Below are positions 61,446 through 64,000 of a DNA stretch of 64,000 bases, in pieces. Made by a program: the position numbers and the translations under genes. Source of the DNA: Paenibacillus dendrobii (lineage in GTDB: Bacteria > Bacillota > Bacilli > Paenibacillales > Paenibacillaceae). The stretch spans positions 186,001 to 250,000 of the forward strand of contig NZ_WUBI01000004.1 in NCBI RefSeq assembly GCF_009807035.1, in the 5' to 3' direction. The number at the start of each line of letters is the position of its first letter. The stretch's first letter is position 1. Below the pieces are notes generated by a model. That model was given only the letters and a program-made list of their open reading frames with translations, did not search any database and had not been told where the DNA came from.

Positions 61446-62765
61446 ATGAGTTCAACCATGTTGGAGGATATTGCGAATCGGCGGACGGCCATCGCAGTGA
61501 TTGGTCTTGGGTATGTGGGCTTGCCGATTGCGGTTGCTTTTGCCAAGCAGGTTCGGGTCATTGGATTTGACGTGAACGAGCGGAAGATCAGCCGTTATCG
61601 AAGCGGCAATGATGTTACCGGCGAATTGGGGAATGGGGTAATCGGGAACTGCGCCGTCGAATTCACCTCGGATGCGGATCAGCTCGGAGAGGCCGGATTC
61701 TTTATTATTGCGGTCCCAACTCCAGTGCAGAGCGGCAATGTTCCCGATCTTAAATATGTAGAAAGCGCAAGTAAGATCGTCGGGCAGAAACTGGCCAAGG
61801 GTTCTGTTGTCGTGTTCGAATCGACGGTGTATCCCGGCGTTACCGAGGATATCTGCATTCCTATTCTGGAGGCTGAGTCGGGGCTGCGCTGCGGCGAGGA
61901 TTTCAAAGTGGGCTACTCGCCGGAACGCATCAATCCCGGAGATCAGGTTCATCGGCTGGATAATATCGTGAAGATCGTTTCCGGCATTGACTCAGAGGCA
62001 CTTGATATCATTGCCGGCGTATACGGGCTTGTGATTGAAGCGGGCGTACACCGCGCGGCAAGCATCAAGGTTGCCGAAGCAGCCAAAGTCATCGAGAATG
62101 CGCAGCGGGACATCAATATCGCATTCATGAATGAGCTGTCCATGCTGTTCCATCAGATGGGCATCGATACGCAGGAGGTTCTGGAGGCCGCAGGGACCAA
62201 GTGGAACTTCCTGCGCTTCACACCAGGACTTGTAGGCGGGCACTGCATCGGCATTGATCCTTATTACTTGACCTATAAGGCGGAGGATACCGGATACCGG
62301 TCCCGGATTATTCTGGCTGGACGTCATATTAACGACGGAATGGGATCATATGTGGCCCAGCAGATCATTAAACTTCTCGTGAAACAGAAGCTGGACTTGA
62401 ACCACTCCCGAATCGGCCTGTTTGGCCTTGCCTATAAAGAGAACTGTGCCGATATAAGGAACACGAAGGTTACCGATATCCTTGAGGAGCTTCAGGAGTA
62501 TGGCGTATGCCCAATCATCACCGATCCTTATGTGGACCGCCAAGAAGCTTACGATGAGTATGGATTGGAACTGTCCGATTTGTCCGAAATGCGGGATTTG
62601 GACGTGCTGATCGTAGCCGTTCCGCATCGGGAGTTTGCCCAGATGAGCTTTTCCGATATCGACCGGATGTTCAGCGGGAAACAGCCCAAAGTGATGGTGG
62701 ATTTAAAAGGAGTCTACAGCAAGGCCGAATTCGAGAATGAAGGCTACTATTACTGGAGGCTATAA
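61446..62765 (+). CDS. UDP-sugar 6-dehydrogenase (UDP-glucose/UDP-N-acetylhexosamine dehydrogenase family)
   Basis: NAD-dependent dehydrogenase of 439 residues. The Rossmann start is IAVIGLGYVGLPIAVAF, the catalytic Cys is in GLVGGHCIGIDPYYL and the Lys in KVAEAAKVIENAQRDINIAF. By overall features (GHCIGIDPYYLTYKA) it resembles the WbpA/TviB group that oxidises UDP-GlcNAc or UDP-GalNAc, but UDP-glucose is not excluded. It supplies uronic acid donors. It is 31 bases after the deacetylase and 24 bases before the synthase, with AAGGAG upstream, so the three form one operon. Confidence 0.9.
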   Translation: MSSTMLEDIANRRTAIAVIGLGYVGLPIAVAFAKQVRVIGFDVNERKISRYRSGNDVTGELGNGVIGNCAVEFTSDADQLGEAGFFIIAVPTPVQSGNVPDLKYVESASKIVGQKLAKGSVVVFESTVYPGVTEDICIPILEAESGLRCGEDFKVGYSPERINPGDQVHRLDNIVKIVSGIDSEALDIIAGVYGLVIEAGVHRAASIKVAEAAKVIENAQRDINIAFMNELSMLFHQMGIDTQEVLEAAGTKWNFLRFTPGLVGGHCIGIDPYYLTYKAEDTGYRSRIILAGRHINDGMGSYVAQQIIKLLVKQKLDLNHSRIGLFGLAYKENCADIRNTKVTDILEELQEYGVCPIITDPYVDRQEAYDEYGLELSDLSEMRDLDVLIVAVPHREFAQMSFSDIDRMFSGKQPKVMVDLKGVYSKAEFENEGYYYWRL

Positions 62766-62789
62766 TTCATAGATTGGAGAAGGGCGCCA

Positions 62790-64000
62790 GTGCTTGGAAG
62801 AAAAAAGAAAGTTATTGAAGAGGTATTGACTTCTCCGCGCGCCGACCGTCGCATTTTGCCCGACGTGCCTGATCCCGAGCAAATCCGGACCAGCCCGGAC
62901 CGCCGGGGAATGAAGGAGATGGATCAGGAGCAAACGGATCAGGATCCCGATCTGGTATCGAAGCTCAGGCTGCTCAGTTTGCGCTATGAGGCTGATTTTG
63001 AGGTTCGGATGACGGCGAAGGGACAGCGGAAAAAAGGAATGCTTAAGGGACACGCCGTGGATATATCCTCCACCGGCATTCTGGTTCGAATGACTGGAGC
63101 GGAGGTTCCGTTCAAACCCGGTGATGCGGTGCATATCCGGTTCCATATTCCGCCTGGAACCATGCCGGAAGGCTTCGAATCGGCCGTGAAAACCGATGCG
63201 ATAGCCATTCGTCTCTTTACGGAGGAGCAGAACGGCTGCGAACAGCAGATGATCGCATTTGAATTCGAAAAGCCGCTGACGGTCTATTTTCAAAAGAAGC
63301 GTTGGGGATATTCCGTGTACACCGCGAGCGCGTTGCTGTTTGCCTCGGTACTGTTCATTATGCTGCTGCGTGCGGAAAGCATCATCTATTTTAAATATAA
63401 TTTGCTATTGTACTTATACAGCCTGATTGCGGCGGCATTTTTGCTGACGCGGTATTTTTTCGGGGCGCTCTACCGTGATGTTCCGGTCAATCCGGAATAT
63501 ACGCCGGGCGTATCGATCATTATCCCCTGCTTCAACGAGGAGGAGTGGATTCACCGCACGGTGCTCAGCTGCATGAACCAGAATTATCCGGTGGACAAGC
63601 TGGAAGTGATTGTGGTGGATGACCGGTCAACCGACCGCTCCGTAGAGCAGATTCAGAAAACCATCGATCTGGTTCATCGCGAGGCAGACCGCTACAAGAC
63701 GAAGGAGCGTCTGCGAATGCATGTACTTCCTGAAAACGGCGGTAAACGGGTTGCATTGGTGGAAGGGGTAAAAATGGCTAAACATGACCTAGTCGTGTTC
63801 GTGGATTCAGACAGCTTTCTCGATCACCAGGCCATCAAGAATCTGGTCCAGCCGTTTCAAGACCCGCAAATGGGCGGGGTGGCAGGACGTACGGACGTGG
63901 AGAACAAATATACCAACTCCGTGACCAAGCTGCAAACCGTCAGGTATTATATTGCATTCCGGATCATGAAGGCTGCCGAGTCGTGGTTTGACAGCGTGAC
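62790..64000 (+). CDS. PilZ-domain family 2 glycosyltransferase (cyclic-di-GMP-controlled polysaccharide synthase), truncated by the window edge
   Basis: The first 403 residues are visible, starting at GTG after GGAGAAGG. An N-terminal PilZ domain (about 59-150) carries the binding motif DISSTG (89-94), although the usual RxxxR before it is not clean. Two membrane segments (about 173-220) precede a GT2 domain starting near 237 with SIIIPCFNEEEW, VDDRSTD near 275 and the DXD-type VDSDS near 337, as in hyaluronan/cellulose-type synthases. It should polymerise a uronic-acid-containing glycan at the membrane when cyclic-di-GMP is bound. The catalytic QxxRW part lies outside the window. Confidence 0.88.
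   Translation, partial: MLGRKKKVIEEVLTSPRADRRILPDVPDPEQIRTSPDRRGMKEMDQEQTDQDPDLVSKLRLLSLRYEADFEVRMTAKGQRKKGMLKGHAVDISSTGILVRMTGAEVPFKPGDAVHIRFHIPPGTMPEGFESAVKTDAIAIRLFTEEQNGCEQQMIAFEFEKPLTVYFQKKRWGYSVYTASALLFASVLFIMLLRAESIIYFKYNLLLYLYSLIAAAFLLTRYFFGALYRDVPVNPEYTPGVSIIIPCFNEEEWIHRTVLSCMNQNYPVDKLEVIVVDDRSTDRSVEQIQKTIDLVHREADRYKTKERLRMHVLPENGGKRVALVEGVKMAKHDLVVFVDSDSFLDHQAIKNLVQPFQDPQMGGVAGRTDVENKYTNSVTKLQTVRYYIAFRIMKAAESWFDSV

Overview
The window looks like the chromosome of a Paenibacillus-type member of the Bacillales. It has moderately GC-rich coding DNA, strong AGGAGG-type ribosome sites, two surface proteins with triple S-layer homology (SLH) domains, and Firmicutes-type LrgAB, RsbQ, MhqO, FhuD and Opp homologues. 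No rRNA, tRNA, CRISPR array, transposase or phage gene was recognised. All functions are read from sequence motifs and remembered family features; no search was run.

Layout. 1-6.7 kb: the tail of a diguanylate cyclase, an aldo/keto reductase, then an acid-sugar (threonate/erythronate-type) operon of permease, DUF1537 kinase and PdxA2 dehydrogenase behind a PrpR_N-type regulator. 6.7-9.7 kb: two small membrane proteins and an lrgAB/cidAB pair divergent from its LysR regulator. 9.9-11.7 kb: an RsbQ-like hydrolase paired with a PAS-GGDEF protein. 11.8-14.4 kb: an XRE-cupin regulator divergent from a DoxX/esterase/ring-opening dioxygenase operon. 14.4-29.4 kb: Ada, an NlpC/P60 enzyme, a very large SLH metallophosphoesterase, a luciferase-like monooxygenase, a BASS transporter, a second SLH protein, an MhqO-like dioxygenase, an acetyltransferase and a split phosphotransferase. 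29.6-35.6 kb: an oligopeptide ABC operon. 35.8-37.2 kb: an ECF sigma factor with a DUF4179 partner.

37.3-41.1 kb is a distinct AT-rich accessory segment. It holds four unrecognised exported or membrane proteins and is bordered by relics: a broken WYL-regulator tail on the left, and on the right an 87-bp degenerate copy of the neighbouring sigma gene joined to an epoxide-hydrolase fragment.

41.1-64 kb: a NarL-type two-component pair divergent from a CPBP protease, a hydroxamate-siderophore uptake operon divergent from a ferredoxin-NADP reductase (both with Fur boxes), a GAF-GAF-PAS-GGDEF-EAL protein, an acetolactate-synthase-like enzyme, an unusual PTS EIIC-like fusion, a carotenoid-desaturase-like enzyme and an orphan REC-BTAD regulator. 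The window ends in an exopolysaccharide operon: a two-domain deacetylase lipoprotein, a UDP-sugar dehydrogenase and a PilZ-glycosyltransferase that runs off the edge.

Two themes recur. One is cyclic-di-GMP: three GGDEF proteins plus a PilZ-controlled polysaccharide synthase. The other is quinone/electrophile defence: DoxX, MhqD-like and MhqO-like proteins at two loci.
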